Positions 44,690 to 53,268 of a DNA stretch of 64,000 bases are shown here, piece by piece; position 1 is the stretch's first letter, and every line of letters begins with the position of its first letter. The notes beneath the pieces are model-generated. The model was not told the DNA's origin. It was given only the letters and a program-made list of their open reading frames with translations, and did no database searches. Location: NCBI GenBank assembly GCA_964416595.1, contig CAYQES010000014.1, forward strand, positions 1 through 64,000, given 5' to 3'. This stretch comes from JAKFYM01 sp964416595. Lineage in GTDB: Bacteria; Bdellovibrionota; UBA1018; CAIPTA01. A program made the position numbers and the translations under genes.

Positions 44690-45397
44690 TTAATTCTCAT
44701 TTAGCACTAATAATTCCAGGCCTTTGGCCACAACCATTGGCGCCTCCAATGGCAGAATGTGCCCAGCCGATACCATTTTTATAGGTACATCTTTTTGGCT
44801 TAAAAATCGGGCTAATTCCGCATACTTTTTATCCCGTTCTCCCGCCATGTAAAGCAAAGAGATGGTATTTTTCAAGGTGAGTAATTCTGGCAGAAGGCAT
44901 TCATGTTGGCCGGGGCCTAAAAGCTCCAATTGTGAGCATAAGTGCTCGATTTTCAGGGATAATCTTTCTTGCATCCACTCTGTCCGTAATGCTTCGGGCA
45001 GATCTCGAAAGGAGGCAAAAAGATCCTGTTCATACCATTTTTGCCAAAAAATAGGGGGGTTTTGACGGGCTAAAGCAGCCCATTTGGCATCACTTTCTTG
45101 TCGTAACAAGCGCTCTTTTTCTTCTTCCAATCCTAAGCCCATGGAAAGGAGCAAAAGCGATTGAGGAAGGTTAGCATTTAAATAACGACACATGCGCACC
45201 GCTAGCCGGGCGCCCATGGAGTATCCACAGATGGTAAAGGGTTTTTCTTTTTGCGCCACAATCTGGGCTAATTGTTCGGCGGCTTGATCAAAGGAACAGC
45301 CGCTGGGAATCGGCAAACATTCACCTGGAATGATTTGGTTTACGCGATCCCAATCCTTTGGGCTTCCACCCATCCCATGCAAGTAATATATTTTCAT
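44690..45397 (-). CDS. menH: SHCHC synthase (alpha/beta hydrolase)
   Basis: MenH removes pyruvate from SEPHCHC to give SHCHC. The 235-residue alpha/beta-hydrolase has the nucleophile elbow GYSMGARLA, with serine near residue 79. The acid lies in GERDKKYAELA and the histidine in SAGHILPLEAP. The start HGMGGSPKDW has the typical HG oxyanion motif. The gene begins directly at the menD stop and lies between menD and menB, which supports the assignment. Confidence 0.9.
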   Translation of the reverse strand: MKIYYLHGMGGSPKDWDRVNQIIPGECLPIPSGCSFDQAAEQLAQIVAQKEKPFTICGYSMGARLAVRMCRYLNANLPQSLLLLSMGLGLEEEKERLLRQESDAKWAALARQNPPIFWQKWYEQDLFASFRDLPEALRTEWMQERLSLKIEHLCSQLELLGPGQHECLLPELLTLKNTISLLYMAGERDKKYAELARFLSQKDVPIKMVSAGHILPLEAPMVVAKGLELLVLNEN

Positions 45398-47173
45398 TTA
45401 TGAGCGCAGCCCGCGACGGACTTTAATATTTTCCTCTCCCGAAAATTGCAATTCGAAAATCCTGGCTCCCGATTGTCGCAAGGTTTCCGTGGGCAAATCC
45501 CCCCATTCTTTGCGAGAGCTGATGCGCAAATAGGGGATTTCAAAGGATTGAGCTAGGGCAGAAAGATTAAATTCTTTGGGCGTAGTGAACCATTCTTGAT
45601 TGCCGAGAGTTTTAGCGGTTTGCACTAAACGAAAAATTTCCCCACCCCGATTATTCATCACCCATAAATTCAAACTTATTTTTTTGCCGAGTTCTGCCAA
45701 AAGAGAGAGGGAGGAAACGTCATGCAACGTGGAAAGATCTCCAAGTATGGCGTGGGTCTCTTTGCCACTAGCTAAGGAAATACCAGCAGCAGAGGCGATC
45801 AGGCCGTCAATGCCACTTAACCCTCGGTTGGAATAAACAGCTATTTTTTTATTGTTGCCCGAGAAAACGCTATTGAAGTCTCGAATGGGCATGCTGTTGC
45901 CCAAAAAAATGGCACAATCATTAGCAATTTTTTGGCCTAATCGATGGTGAAAGAACCATTCGGTAAGCTCACCTTGCCGTAAACATTCCTCGATAGTTTG
46001 ATCTATGGTTCGGGTTTGTTCGGTCAGGGTATCTCTCCAAGCGCGATCTTTAAGAGAGATGTCGGATTGCAAGAAGGCGGTGATCCAACCGTCCATTCCT
46101 CCTTGCACAAAGATCGATGGATGAAGATGAGGCTCACGGCTTTCTCCCCAATGATCAAAGATCAGTTGTGGAATGGGGGCTTTTTCTAACAATCTCTCCA
46201 TGCTGCGGCCCGTGAGTGGTGGGCCCAAACGCACTAATAAATCAGGGAAGGGAATTTTTCCTTCCAACATTTTATTTAGCAAGGGTTCCACGTGGCGAAA
46301 AACATGGCCAATCACTCCACCGCGAAAACCCAAACCCGAAGCGTTCTCCACCAAAAAAGGGATGCCCGTTCTTTCTGAAACTTTTAAGAGCGCATCCAGG
46401 CGCGCTTCGGAAAAATCATTGGCGCCCACTAAAAATAAAGGACGTTGGGCCGCNNNNNNNNNNAATTTTCTTTAGAGCATTTCTCGCTCTAATTCACGTT
46501 GGGCCGCATGAAAGGTGGATTGAATGGCTTCCCACTGCTCTTTACCCGGGCCAGAACTAGATGGCAGAAATTTCCAATGGCTGTTTGTTTTTTCCCGCTC
46601 CCGTTCGATTTGTTGCACGCCTTCTGAATTTGGCAAAAAAGGTTCACGGAAACGAATATTCACGTGCACTGGGCCGGCTACAGGATCTCGTGAGTGGGCC
46701 ACGGCCTTGGCGATCACGAAGCGAGCGTGATTTTCTCCAGTAATAGTGGAATCGGCGCAAGAAATTTCACCAAAAAATCTTGTATGAGATGAAAATATTT
46801 TCACTTGATCGGTGCATTGGTTGGCGCCAGTGCTCACTAGTTCCCATGGTCGATCTGCGGTGAGTGCCACTAACGGGCAATGGGAGTGGAAGGCTTCCAT
46901 GATGGCGGGAAAATAATTTGCAACGGCCGTACCTGAAGTGCAAAGGAGGGCTGTGGGGGATCCAGCTTTAATGAGCCCAAGCGCTAGAAAGGCTGCTCCC
47001 CTTTCATCTAAAGCGGAGTGTACTTGCATTCCTTCCCTGCGATAACAAGCAAGCAGTAAGGGAGAATTGCGAAATCCTGGCGAAGCCACGATGGTGGTAA
47101 TGCCCGATTCCACCAATTGATCCACCACGGCCAGCGCTATGGAATAGGATAAAGCCTCATTATTTTTTTTCAT
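45398..47173 (-). CDS. menD: SEPHCHC synthase MenD (split by an assembly gap)
   Basis: MenD is a thiamine-diphosphate enzyme joining 2-oxoglutarate-derived succinic semialdehyde to isochorismate. The 5' part (from 47173) has the N-terminal Pyr domain with SPGFRNSPLLLACYR and the glutamate region HSALDERGAAFLALG. The 3' part has the ThDP-binding region AILGDLSTLHDVSSL. A 10-N gap at 46454-46463 breaks the frame. The 12-mer ACGTTGGGCCGC lies on both sides (46442-46453 and 46496-46507) and encodes the same four residues, AAQR. Joining the copies restores a continuous protein of about 573 residues, the normal MenD length. The 32 bp between gap and second copy are probably a contig-end artefact. 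Confidence 0.9.
46454..46463. other. Assembly gap (10 Ns) inside menD
   Basis: Ten unresolved bases join two contig ends that share a 12-bp overlap. The true distance is probably negative, meaning the contigs overlap. Confidence 0.95.
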
Positions 47174-48273
47174 GGGCTACGCCCTTCCCCTATGATCTGG
47201 GCGAGGGCATCCATTTTTTTTCCAGTCTCTATCCATTCCGATTCCCAATGGGATCCAGCCACGTAGCCGGCACCAGCAAAGAAACGCAAAGAATCATCGT
47301 TGAGCAGGGCAGAACGAATTCCCACTAAGCAAATTTCTTGCCGATGAGTTTTAAAGAGCAATGGGCTTGCGAACAAACCGCGAGCGAAAGAATCTTCGCG
47401 TTTCAGAAATTTTCCTGATTCTAATTTGGGGTATCCACCCACAGCTGCCGTAGGGTGCAAGGCGCGCACAATGGCTTCAGCGGTGAGGCCGCCGTGGGGG
47501 CACTGGATTGGTGTATAAAGATGCATTAGATTCTTTAGCCGTAAAATCACGGGCTCTGCGGGATGTTCGCAGGGAAGCCCCAGTGAGGTTAGGGTTTCGC
47601 GAATTCCCCGTACTACAAACTCATGTTCTGCCCGTTCTTTTGCATTAGTTAAAAGCTCTCGCTCTACCGCGGGTAGATCTTGGGGGTTTTGCGGAATTGT
47701 TCTGGTTCCGGCGATGGCGGGAATGTGTAATGAGTCTCCTTGTTTGCGGAAAAGGATTTCGGGGGTGGCACCAAAAAACCAACTCTGTTCCCATTTTAAG
47801 AAAAAACAGTAAGCATCGGAGGGGCCAGAAAAAAGCCTGAGTAATAATTCTTTTTTCAGACGCTGAACTCTTTCGGCTGGCAGGGGGAATATGCGTGAAC
47901 GGGCAGGAACTACCTTGGCAAATTCACCCGCTTGAATTTTTTCTTCAATCTTTCCGCATAATGACTTCCACTCTTCTTTGGAAGGAGCCTCTACGGCGGA
48001 GCTTAATTCAAAAGATTCTAAATGATGGGGTAGAAAAGCTTCGCCTTGCCAGAAATTTTCTAAGCCACAAGATCCAGATAGGGGGAAAGCATTCCATGGA
48101 TTTAAGGTGCCGGTATTCGTGGGAAAAAAATGTTGGAAAGCCAAAGAAATTTGTGGCCGTTCATAATTGGGGTTGTTTCCCCAACTGAGACGCACGAGCC
48201 CATCTTTGTCTCTCCACCCACAAGCATAGGGATGGCGCAAAATGGCGGCTATGGTTTCCGTGGCGGGTTTCAT
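47170..48273 (-). CDS. menF: Isochorismate synthase
   Basis: MenF converts chorismate to isochorismate, the entry step of menaquinone synthesis. The 367-residue chorismate-binding enzyme contains KVVPARSRIF, the general-base region, FGATPEILFRK, AGTRTIPQ, EHEFVV and LHPTAAVGGYPK. The C-terminal Mg site lies in RFFAGAGYVAGSHWESEWIETGKK. Its stop overlaps the menD start (ATGA), and map lies 2 bp upstream. Confidence 0.95.
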   Translation of the reverse strand: MKPATETIAAILRHPYACGWRDKDGLVRLSWGNNPNYERPQISLAFQHFFPTNTGTLNPWNAFPLSGSCGLENFWQGEAFLPHHLESFELSSAVEAPSKEEWKSLCGKIEEKIQAGEFAKVVPARSRIFPLPAERVQRLKKELLLRLFSGPSDAYCFFLKWEQSWFFGATPEILFRKQGDSLHIPAIAGTRTIPQNPQDLPAVERELLTNAKERAEHEFVVRGIRETLTSLGLPCEHPAEPVILRLKNLMHLYTPIQCPHGGLTAEAIVRALHPTAAVGGYPKLESGKFLKREDSFARGLFASPLLFKTHRQEICLVGIRSALLNDDSLRFFAGAGYVAGSHWESEWIETGKKMDALAQIIGEGRSP

Positions 48274-48275
48274 GA

Positions 48276-49043
48276 TTACGTAGGTATCCTCTCGTCCTCG
48301 CCAAGGGTAAGCACCTCTACCCCATCATTTGTAACAAGTACCGTATGTTCAAATTGCGCGGAAAGCGAACCATCTTGAGTTTTAGCCGTCCAGCCATCTT
48401 CTTCCAATTTTGTTTTCGCGCTACCCATATTGATCATGGGTTCGATGGTGAAGGTCATGCCCGGTTTCAAAATCACGCCTTGTTTAGGGCGCCCCACATG
48501 CATCACCACGGGGTCTTCGTGGAAATTTCTGCCAATGCCGTGACCGCAATATTCTAACACCACAGTATAACCTCGGGATTTCACCAGGCTTTCAATGGCG
48601 TGGCCAATATCGCCGAGGGTATTGCCCGGCCGCACTTGGTGAATGCCGGCCCACATGGCTTCCCGGGCAGTTTGCACGAATTTTTTTACTTCGTCGGGCA
48701 CTTCGCCCACAAGGAAGGTGGCGTTGGTATCGCCATGGTAGCCATTCAAGATGGGAGTAACATCCAAGTTCACGATGTCACCATTACGAAAGGAGCGCTT
48801 ATCGGGTATGCCGTGGCAAACCACATCGTTCACGGAAACACACAAGCTAGAAGGAAAACCCTTGTAATTGAGTGGTGCGGGAATGGCTTCGTGTTTGGCG
48901 CACCATTCGCGGCAGGCGGTATCAAGCAAGAGCGGAGTATTGCCCTCTTTTACAAGTTTTGCCATATCCTGCAAGCAGCGGCTGGCAAGCTTGCCAACTT
49001 TTCGCATTAATTCGATTTCCCGTTCAGATTTTATGGTGATCAT
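48276..49043 (-). CDS. map: Methionine aminopeptidase, type I
   Basis: Map removes the initiator methionine from nascent proteins. The 255-residue pita-bread protein shows the two aspartates in VNLDVTPILNGYHGDTNATF. The histidine is in YCGHGIGRNFHEDP, and glutamates are in FTIEPMIN and SAQFEHTVLVT. This housekeeping gene is embedded between the thioesterase and menF with 4-bp and 2-bp junctions. Confidence 0.97.
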   Translation of the reverse strand: MITIKSEREIELMRKVGKLASRCLQDMAKLVKEGNTPLLLDTACREWCAKHEAIPAPLNYKGFPSSLCVSVNDVVCHGIPDKRSFRNGDIVNLDVTPILNGYHGDTNATFLVGEVPDEVKKFVQTAREAMWAGIHQVRPGNTLGDIGHAIESLVKSRGYTVVLEYCGHGIGRNFHEDPVVMHVGRPKQGVILKPGMTFTIEPMINMGSAKTKLEEDGWTAKTQDGSLSAQFEHTVLVTNDGVEVLTLGEDERIPT

Positions 49044-49492
49044 TTTTCTCCTCCTAAATCGGAGAATTTTTTCTTCATAGAGGATTCCATGGGCACCGGG
49101 CGGCCGCTATTATTTACGCAGCAATGATGCGTTTCTCCCACCACAGCGATTGTTCCCTGATAGGGCACGGTTGTTATTTGTGATTCCTGAGGCTCGGCTC
49201 CAGTGAAAATTCGGTAAGAAAAATTTAACCTTACAGCGCTCACCTCGGAAATTTCTGTTTCAACTAGAAGGATATCGTCGAAGGCTAGCGGTTTTTTATA
49301 TGAAATATGCATGTCCGTGAGCGGAAAGTGGAAACCTTGTTTCATGATGTCCACATAGTTTAAGCCCGTAAGGCGCATAAACTCCACCCGTCCCCTCTCC
49401 AAATAACGGGCGTGGTTGGAGTGGTGCACGATCCCCATGGCATCGGTCTCAGAGAAGGGCACGCGGTAGGAAAGGCGGCAAAAAGTTTTCAT
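49040..49492 (-). CDS. Hotdog-fold acyl-CoA thioesterase (YbgC type), candidate DHNA-CoA thioesterase
   Basis: The 150-residue protein has the 4HBT signature ETDAMGIVHHSNHARYLERGRVEFMR, with the catalytic aspartate near residue 17. This class hydrolyses acyl-CoAs. A complete menaquinone route needs hydrolysis of DHNA-CoA between MenB and MenA, and no other thioesterase is encoded here. Its place at the head of the men operon makes it the best candidate for that step. It is joined by ATGA overlaps to both neighbours. Confidence 0.82.
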   Translation of the reverse strand: MKTFCRLSYRVPFSETDAMGIVHHSNHARYLERGRVEFMRLTGLNYVDIMKQGFHFPLTDMHISYKKPLAFDDILLVETEISEVSAVRLNFSYRIFTGAEPQESQITTVPYQGTIAVVGETHHCCVNNSGRPVPMESSMKKKFSDLGGEK

Positions 49493-50109
49493 GCTTTCAC
49501 CCCGAGGCTCGGATGGGTTTGAGCAAAAGACGGCCGGGATTTATGGCTTTGGGCAAAGCGCGCCAAGTTACCATGTGGTTCTAGGGAGGGAATCATTTCT
49601 CGGAAAAGGGCCCATTCTAGGAAACAGAGCAAAGAAATCTCCAGGAGCGAGAATTGCCCCTGAGTATATTCATTTTTGTTTCCTAGGTCTTTATCTAGCC
49701 AGCGCAAGGAAGCGTTTAATGCCGCTTGTTCTTGGCGAAAAAACGGACAATCCCAAGATAATTCGCTGCGTTTGGCCCGGATGAGTTTTACACCTGCGGC
49801 CATTCCCCCATTAATAATGGCTAAGCGTTTTTTATGCTGCCAAAGATCACCGGTGGGGAAAAAGCAAAGGTCTGGATTTTTGACGCCGTATTCTTGGAGC
49901 AAATATTCGCAAATGAGGTCGGATTCGATAAGATTACGGTCACCATCTACTAGAACTGGGAATTGGTGTAGGGGATTTTGGGCAAAGTTCTCCTCCCCCG
50001 TTTCCAGCAAACGGTCGAGTACGAGAAATTGGAACGGCAGGGCGAGTTCCTGAAGAACAACGCGCACTTTTCGGGTAAAGTGCGATGGGGGGGTGCCATA
50101 AAGCTTCAT
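49489..50109 (-). CDS. Glutathione S-transferase family protein
   Basis: The 206-residue protein has an N-terminal thioredoxin-like GST domain (MKLYGTPPSHFTRKVRVVL, then NPLHQFPVLVDGD with the cis-proline, and LIESDLICEYL) and an all-helical C-terminal domain. The ATG at 50109 is preferred over GTG 50115 because AAGG lies 5 bp before it. It is the first gene of the long men operon and is divergent from sua5 with only 21 bp between them. The substrate is unknown. Confidence 0.88.
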   Translation of the reverse strand: MKLYGTPPSHFTRKVRVVLQELALPFQFLVLDRLLETGEENFAQNPLHQFPVLVDGDRNLIESDLICEYLLQEYGVKNPDLCFFPTGDLWQHKKRLAIINGGMAAGVKLIRAKRSELSWDCPFFRQEQAALNASLRWLDKDLGNKNEYTQGQFSLLEISLLCFLEWALFREMIPSLEPHGNLARFAQSHKSRPSFAQTHPSLGVKA

Positions 50110-50130
50110 AGGCACCTTATAGTATAATTT

Positions 50131-51105
50131 ATGACCTTAGACCACGAACTAGAACAGGCGAAACAGTTACTTCTTCAAGGAGGAGTGGTCGCCTTGCCCA
50201 CAGAAACTGTCTATGGCTTAGCGGCTGCTATAACTAGCGAAGAGGGCATCCGTAAGATCTTTTCCATCAAAGAGCGCCCGTTTTTCGACCCTCTAATCGT
50301 GCATATTTGTGATCTCGAGCAAAAAAAACAGGTAATTTCCGCTTGGCCCGAATTAGCGGATTTTCTGGCCCGTAAGTTCTGGCCGGGGCCGTTTACCATG
50401 GTGCTCCCCAAGCATCCCGATTTAAATCCATTGATTACCGCTGGTCTTACCACCGTGGGCCTGCGCATGCCCGCCCATCCTGTGGCCCGGGCTCTGATAG
50501 AACTTTGCAAAATTCCTCTGGCCGCTCCTAGCGCCAATAAGTTCGGCAAAACTAGCCCCACCAAGGCCGAGCATGTGAGAAAAGGATTTGAAAAAGAAGA
50601 GTTGATGATTCTCGACGGGGGGCAATCCGAAGTGGGCCTTGAATCCACGGTGGTGGAGCTTTCTGAAGAGAATGGTAAAGATATTGTCACGGTGCTCAGG
50701 CCTGGAGCGGTTACAGAAGATTTATTGGCCGCGGCCCTTACGGAACGTGGATTGCCCTACGAAATTCGTAAAAAATCTAGCCTTGCTTCGCCCGGCAATA
50801 CGGAACATCACTATATGCCCAATGTTCCCCTGGTGATTGTGGCTCAGGAGGAGCTTTCCTTAAAACAATCTCGCCGGGATGAAATTTGCCGGGATTTTCA
50901 ATTGGACCGTAATGAAAGAGGGGCTGAATTGCGGATCGATGGGAATCCAAAAATTGCGGCCCGCTCTTTGTATTTACGTATGCGGGAATGTTCCGATGGG
51001 GGCGCTTCTTTCATTTACGTGTTTCGGCGCAAAAGCCAGCAGGGCGGCCTTTGGGACGCTATCTGGGATCGGCTTTCTCGTGCTGCTAGCCGAGTGTATG
51101 GATAG
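50131..51105 (+). CDS. sua5: L-threonylcarbamoyladenylate synthase (Sua5/YwlC type)
   Basis: The enzyme makes threonylcarbamoyl-AMP for t6A37 modification of ANN-reading tRNAs. The YrdC domain (about 1-200) has GGVVALPTETVYGLA, KERPFFDP, and VGLRMPAHPVA then APSANKFGKTSPT. The extended C-terminal Sua5 region starts at HHYMPNVPL (about 228). The total of 324 residues fits the two-domain Sua5 type, not the short TsaC. A TATAAT hexamer lies at 50123-50128, within the very short divergent spacer. Confidence 0.93.
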   Translation: MTLDHELEQAKQLLLQGGVVALPTETVYGLAAAITSEEGIRKIFSIKERPFFDPLIVHICDLEQKKQVISAWPELADFLARKFWPGPFTMVLPKHPDLNPLITAGLTTVGLRMPAHPVARALIELCKIPLAAPSANKFGKTSPTKAEHVRKGFEKEELMILDGGQSEVGLESTVVELSEENGKDIVTVLRPGAVTEDLLAAALTERGLPYEIRKKSSLASPGNTEHHYMPNVPLVIVAQEELSLKQSRRDEICRDFQLDRNERGAELRIDGNPKIAARSLYLRMRECSDGGASFIYVFRRKSQQGGLWDAIWDRLSRAASRVYG

Positions 51106-51178
51106 TTGATCGGCGCGTTTCTTAACTTGAGAATTCTTCTTTCTTTAGCCTAATCTTTAAAGAGTAAAAGGGGTTTTT

Positions 51179-52498
51179 ATGGATCCATCCCGGCGAAGGT
51201 TTCTCTGTTATGCGAGTTTTTTGGTGGCTAGTTCCGCCATGCCTCTCTGGGCCCGGGCTCGGGATTTCATGCCTCTGAACAATGCGGCTAATCCCAATGC
51301 TTGGCCTATTATGCAGGGGCCAACGGATGCTACTTCTGCCACTTTGATCATTCTCCATGAAGCAGCTGCGGATTTTTCTCCCCATATTTTCGGGGCCAAT
51401 AATGAATTAGTTCCCTGGGCTTTTACCCAGCGCTGGCCATTGCCAGGCGGCACTCTGATGGTTTCGGAAATTTGTGTGTCGAATTTACTGGTTGGCGTGG
51501 ACTATCGCCTACAACTAGTGGATGGCGGCGGAAATATTTTAGACCAAAGAACCTTCGGCGCCTTGGATGTAAGTCGGGAGCAGTGCCGGTTTGCTGTGAT
51601 CAGCTGCATGAATGATTCGGTGGGTGGCACTGCGAGTACATGGGAGCTCCTATATAAGGAAAATTGCGACTTTGTGGTTTTCCTGGGGGATACTTGTTAT
51701 TCCGATCAACATAATACCGAAAGAACCACGGGTAGCTATGCCCGCAGGTACGCGCAAACTAGATCCAAATTAGCTTGGTTTAAAATGCCCAAGCTTACGC
51801 CTGTGTTCGCTACCTGGGATGACCACGATTTTGGTTTTAATAACGGCTATAAAGATTTTGCCATGGCGCCTTTTATGGGCCAAATGTTTCGCACTTTTTT
51901 TGGCACCAAAGAAAATGCTAATTGGCGCAAAGCCTATGGTGTGGGCAGTGTATTTGAGGGATTCGGCCAGCGGTTTTATTTTATGGACGATCGCTCTTAC
52001 CGAGATAACCCTATGGCCTCCAGAAAACGCCACTGGGGCGCCGAGCAGACTGATTGGCTGTTACAAGATCTTGCCTCTTCCAATAAGCCTGCTTGGCTTA
52101 TGAATGGCAGCCAATTTTTCGGTGCCTATTTAGATAAAGAATCCATCGAGGGCGATTACGCCGAGGATTTTAACCAAATTCTCGCCCGTCTTCGCCAGAT
52201 TTCTGCCCCGGTAGTTTTTGCTTCGGGGGATATTCATGCTTCTGAAGTAATGAAAATTGAAGAGCAACAACTGGGTTATGGCACGTATGAATTTACTTCT
52301 AGCGCCATCCATAGCATTAGGTTCCCTTTCGCTTTTAGTGGCGCAGTTAATCCACGCCGTATTGGTCCACTGGAGGAGCAGTCCAACTTTATGGTGTTCG
52401 ATGTGGACGTTAGTAAAATATGGAATATGCACGTACGCTGCTTGAATAAAAAAGGCGCTCTATCATTCTCCGGAAATTTCGAAATCAGCAGGGGATGA
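51179..52498 (+). CDS. phoD: PhoD-like metallophosphatase, Tat-exported
   Basis: PhoD enzymes hydrolyse phosphodiesters and monoesters in the periplasm using Fe/Ca. The 439-residue protein begins with a twin-arginine signal SRRRFLCYASF and a hydrophobic core. An N-terminal beta domain follows, then the metallophosphatase core with FLGDTCYSD, ATWDDHDFG (the typical PhoD WDDHD) and FASGDIHASE. An AAAAGGGG ribosome site lies ahead of the ATG. The gene is monocistronic by its spacing, with a hairpin downstream. Confidence 0.88.
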   Translation: MDPSRRRFLCYASFLVASSAMPLWARARDFMPLNNAANPNAWPIMQGPTDATSATLIILHEAAADFSPHIFGANNELVPWAFTQRWPLPGGTLMVSEICVSNLLVGVDYRLQLVDGGGNILDQRTFGALDVSREQCRFAVISCMNDSVGGTASTWELLYKENCDFVVFLGDTCYSDQHNTERTTGSYARRYAQTRSKLAWFKMPKLTPVFATWDDHDFGFNNGYKDFAMAPFMGQMFRTFFGTKENANWRKAYGVGSVFEGFGQRFYFMDDRSYRDNPMASRKRHWGAEQTDWLLQDLASSNKPAWLMNGSQFFGAYLDKESIEGDYAEDFNQILARLRQISAPVVFASGDIHASEVMKIEEQQLGYGTYEFTSSAIHSIRFPFAFSGAVNPRRIGPLEEQSNFMVFDVDVSKIWNMHVRCLNKKGALSFSGNFEISRG

Positions 52499-52561
52499 AA
52501 TAATTTTAGTCAGATTTTTTACACGCTAACTAGAAATTATTTTCCAAGAAGAACCGTGTAG

Positions 52562-52583
52562 GCGCCACATCTTCTTGTGGCGC
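52562..52583. repeat. Strong hairpin downstream of phoD
   Basis: GCGCCACA (52562-52569) and TGTGGCGC (52576-52583) form a perfect 8-bp stem with a 6-nt loop. No T run follows on the plus strand, so it is not a standard intrinsic terminator. It ends 28 bp ahead of the next ATG and could influence that leader. Confidence 0.6.
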
Positions 52584-52611
52584 TGCAAAAAATAATCATA
52601 AACTAATATTT

Positions 52612-53232
52612 ATGAGAAGAATTTTTTTGCTGCTAGTAGTGCTACTACTTTCCCCTACTTTCACTCAGGCCGCCCCCTATAAGGCGGAGCCTGTAGGAAA
52701 TATTTTAAAAGCCATCAATGATAGCCGCTTAATCTATATGGGACGCGGGCTTCTTTTCGGCTTTTTTAGTATTGAATCTTGCGTTTGGGCCAACCGGGAA
52801 ATGATATTGATCCAAAACTATTGCTATCCACAGCAAGAGCACCCGGCTAAGGGCATCGTGGTATGGTCGAAGAAATTTGGGATCGTGGAATTCTACGAAG
52901 AAAAACTTCCTAATGGAATAGTGAAAAAGGATGTATCCATCAACCAATTCCCAGAATTTTTGACTACGATTCTGCCAAATGATTTACGAGCTCTGGATAT
53001 AAATCTGATCAATGAAATTTCGGAAAAATTATATAACCGCAGAAATCCTGCTTGTTGGTCCACCAACTACGATTGGAATAAGCAGATAAAATTGGCCGCA
53101 TGTTATCAAACCGCTGTCGGGGAGTACCGACCTTGGATCGTAGAGACCCAATCTATAGTGAATGATGCGGACAAATGGGATGCCATCTTAAGGGGAGTTT
53201 TTGCAAAAATCCCTATGCCTGGCCTTTTTTAA
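52612..53232 (+). CDS. Secreted protein of unknown function
   Basis: The 206-residue protein has a clear Sec signal peptide (MRRIFLLLVVLLLSPTFTQAA, cleavage likely after TQA). The mature part has four cysteines (in SCVWAN, NYCYP, PACWST and LAACYQT), consistent with two periplasmic disulfides. It contains many aromatic residues. I recognise no family. It lies 37 bp ahead of the PLP decarboxylase gene and may share its transcript. Confidence 0.7.
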   Translation: MRRIFLLLVVLLLSPTFTQAAPYKAEPVGNILKAINDSRLIYMGRGLLFGFFSIESCVWANREMILIQNYCYPQQEHPAKGIVVWSKKFGIVEFYEEKLPNGIVKKDVSINQFPEFLTTILPNDLRALDINLINEISEKLYNRRNPACWSTNYDWNKQIKLAACYQTAVGEYRPWIVETQSIVNDADKWDAILRGVFAKIPMPGLF

Positions 53233-53268
53233 CTGTTTTTCTCCTGAAGCTGATTATAGTGAAGGTCT

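Noticed and set aside
46464..46507. MenD ending with the C-terminus EREML and a separate downstream gene starting at 46429
   Set aside because: The shared 12-mer around the Ns shows a contig-joining artefact; MenD is one gene.
52562..52583. Intrinsic terminator after phoD
   Set aside because: The stem is strong but followed by A residues and not T on the plus strand, so it was listed only as a hairpin.
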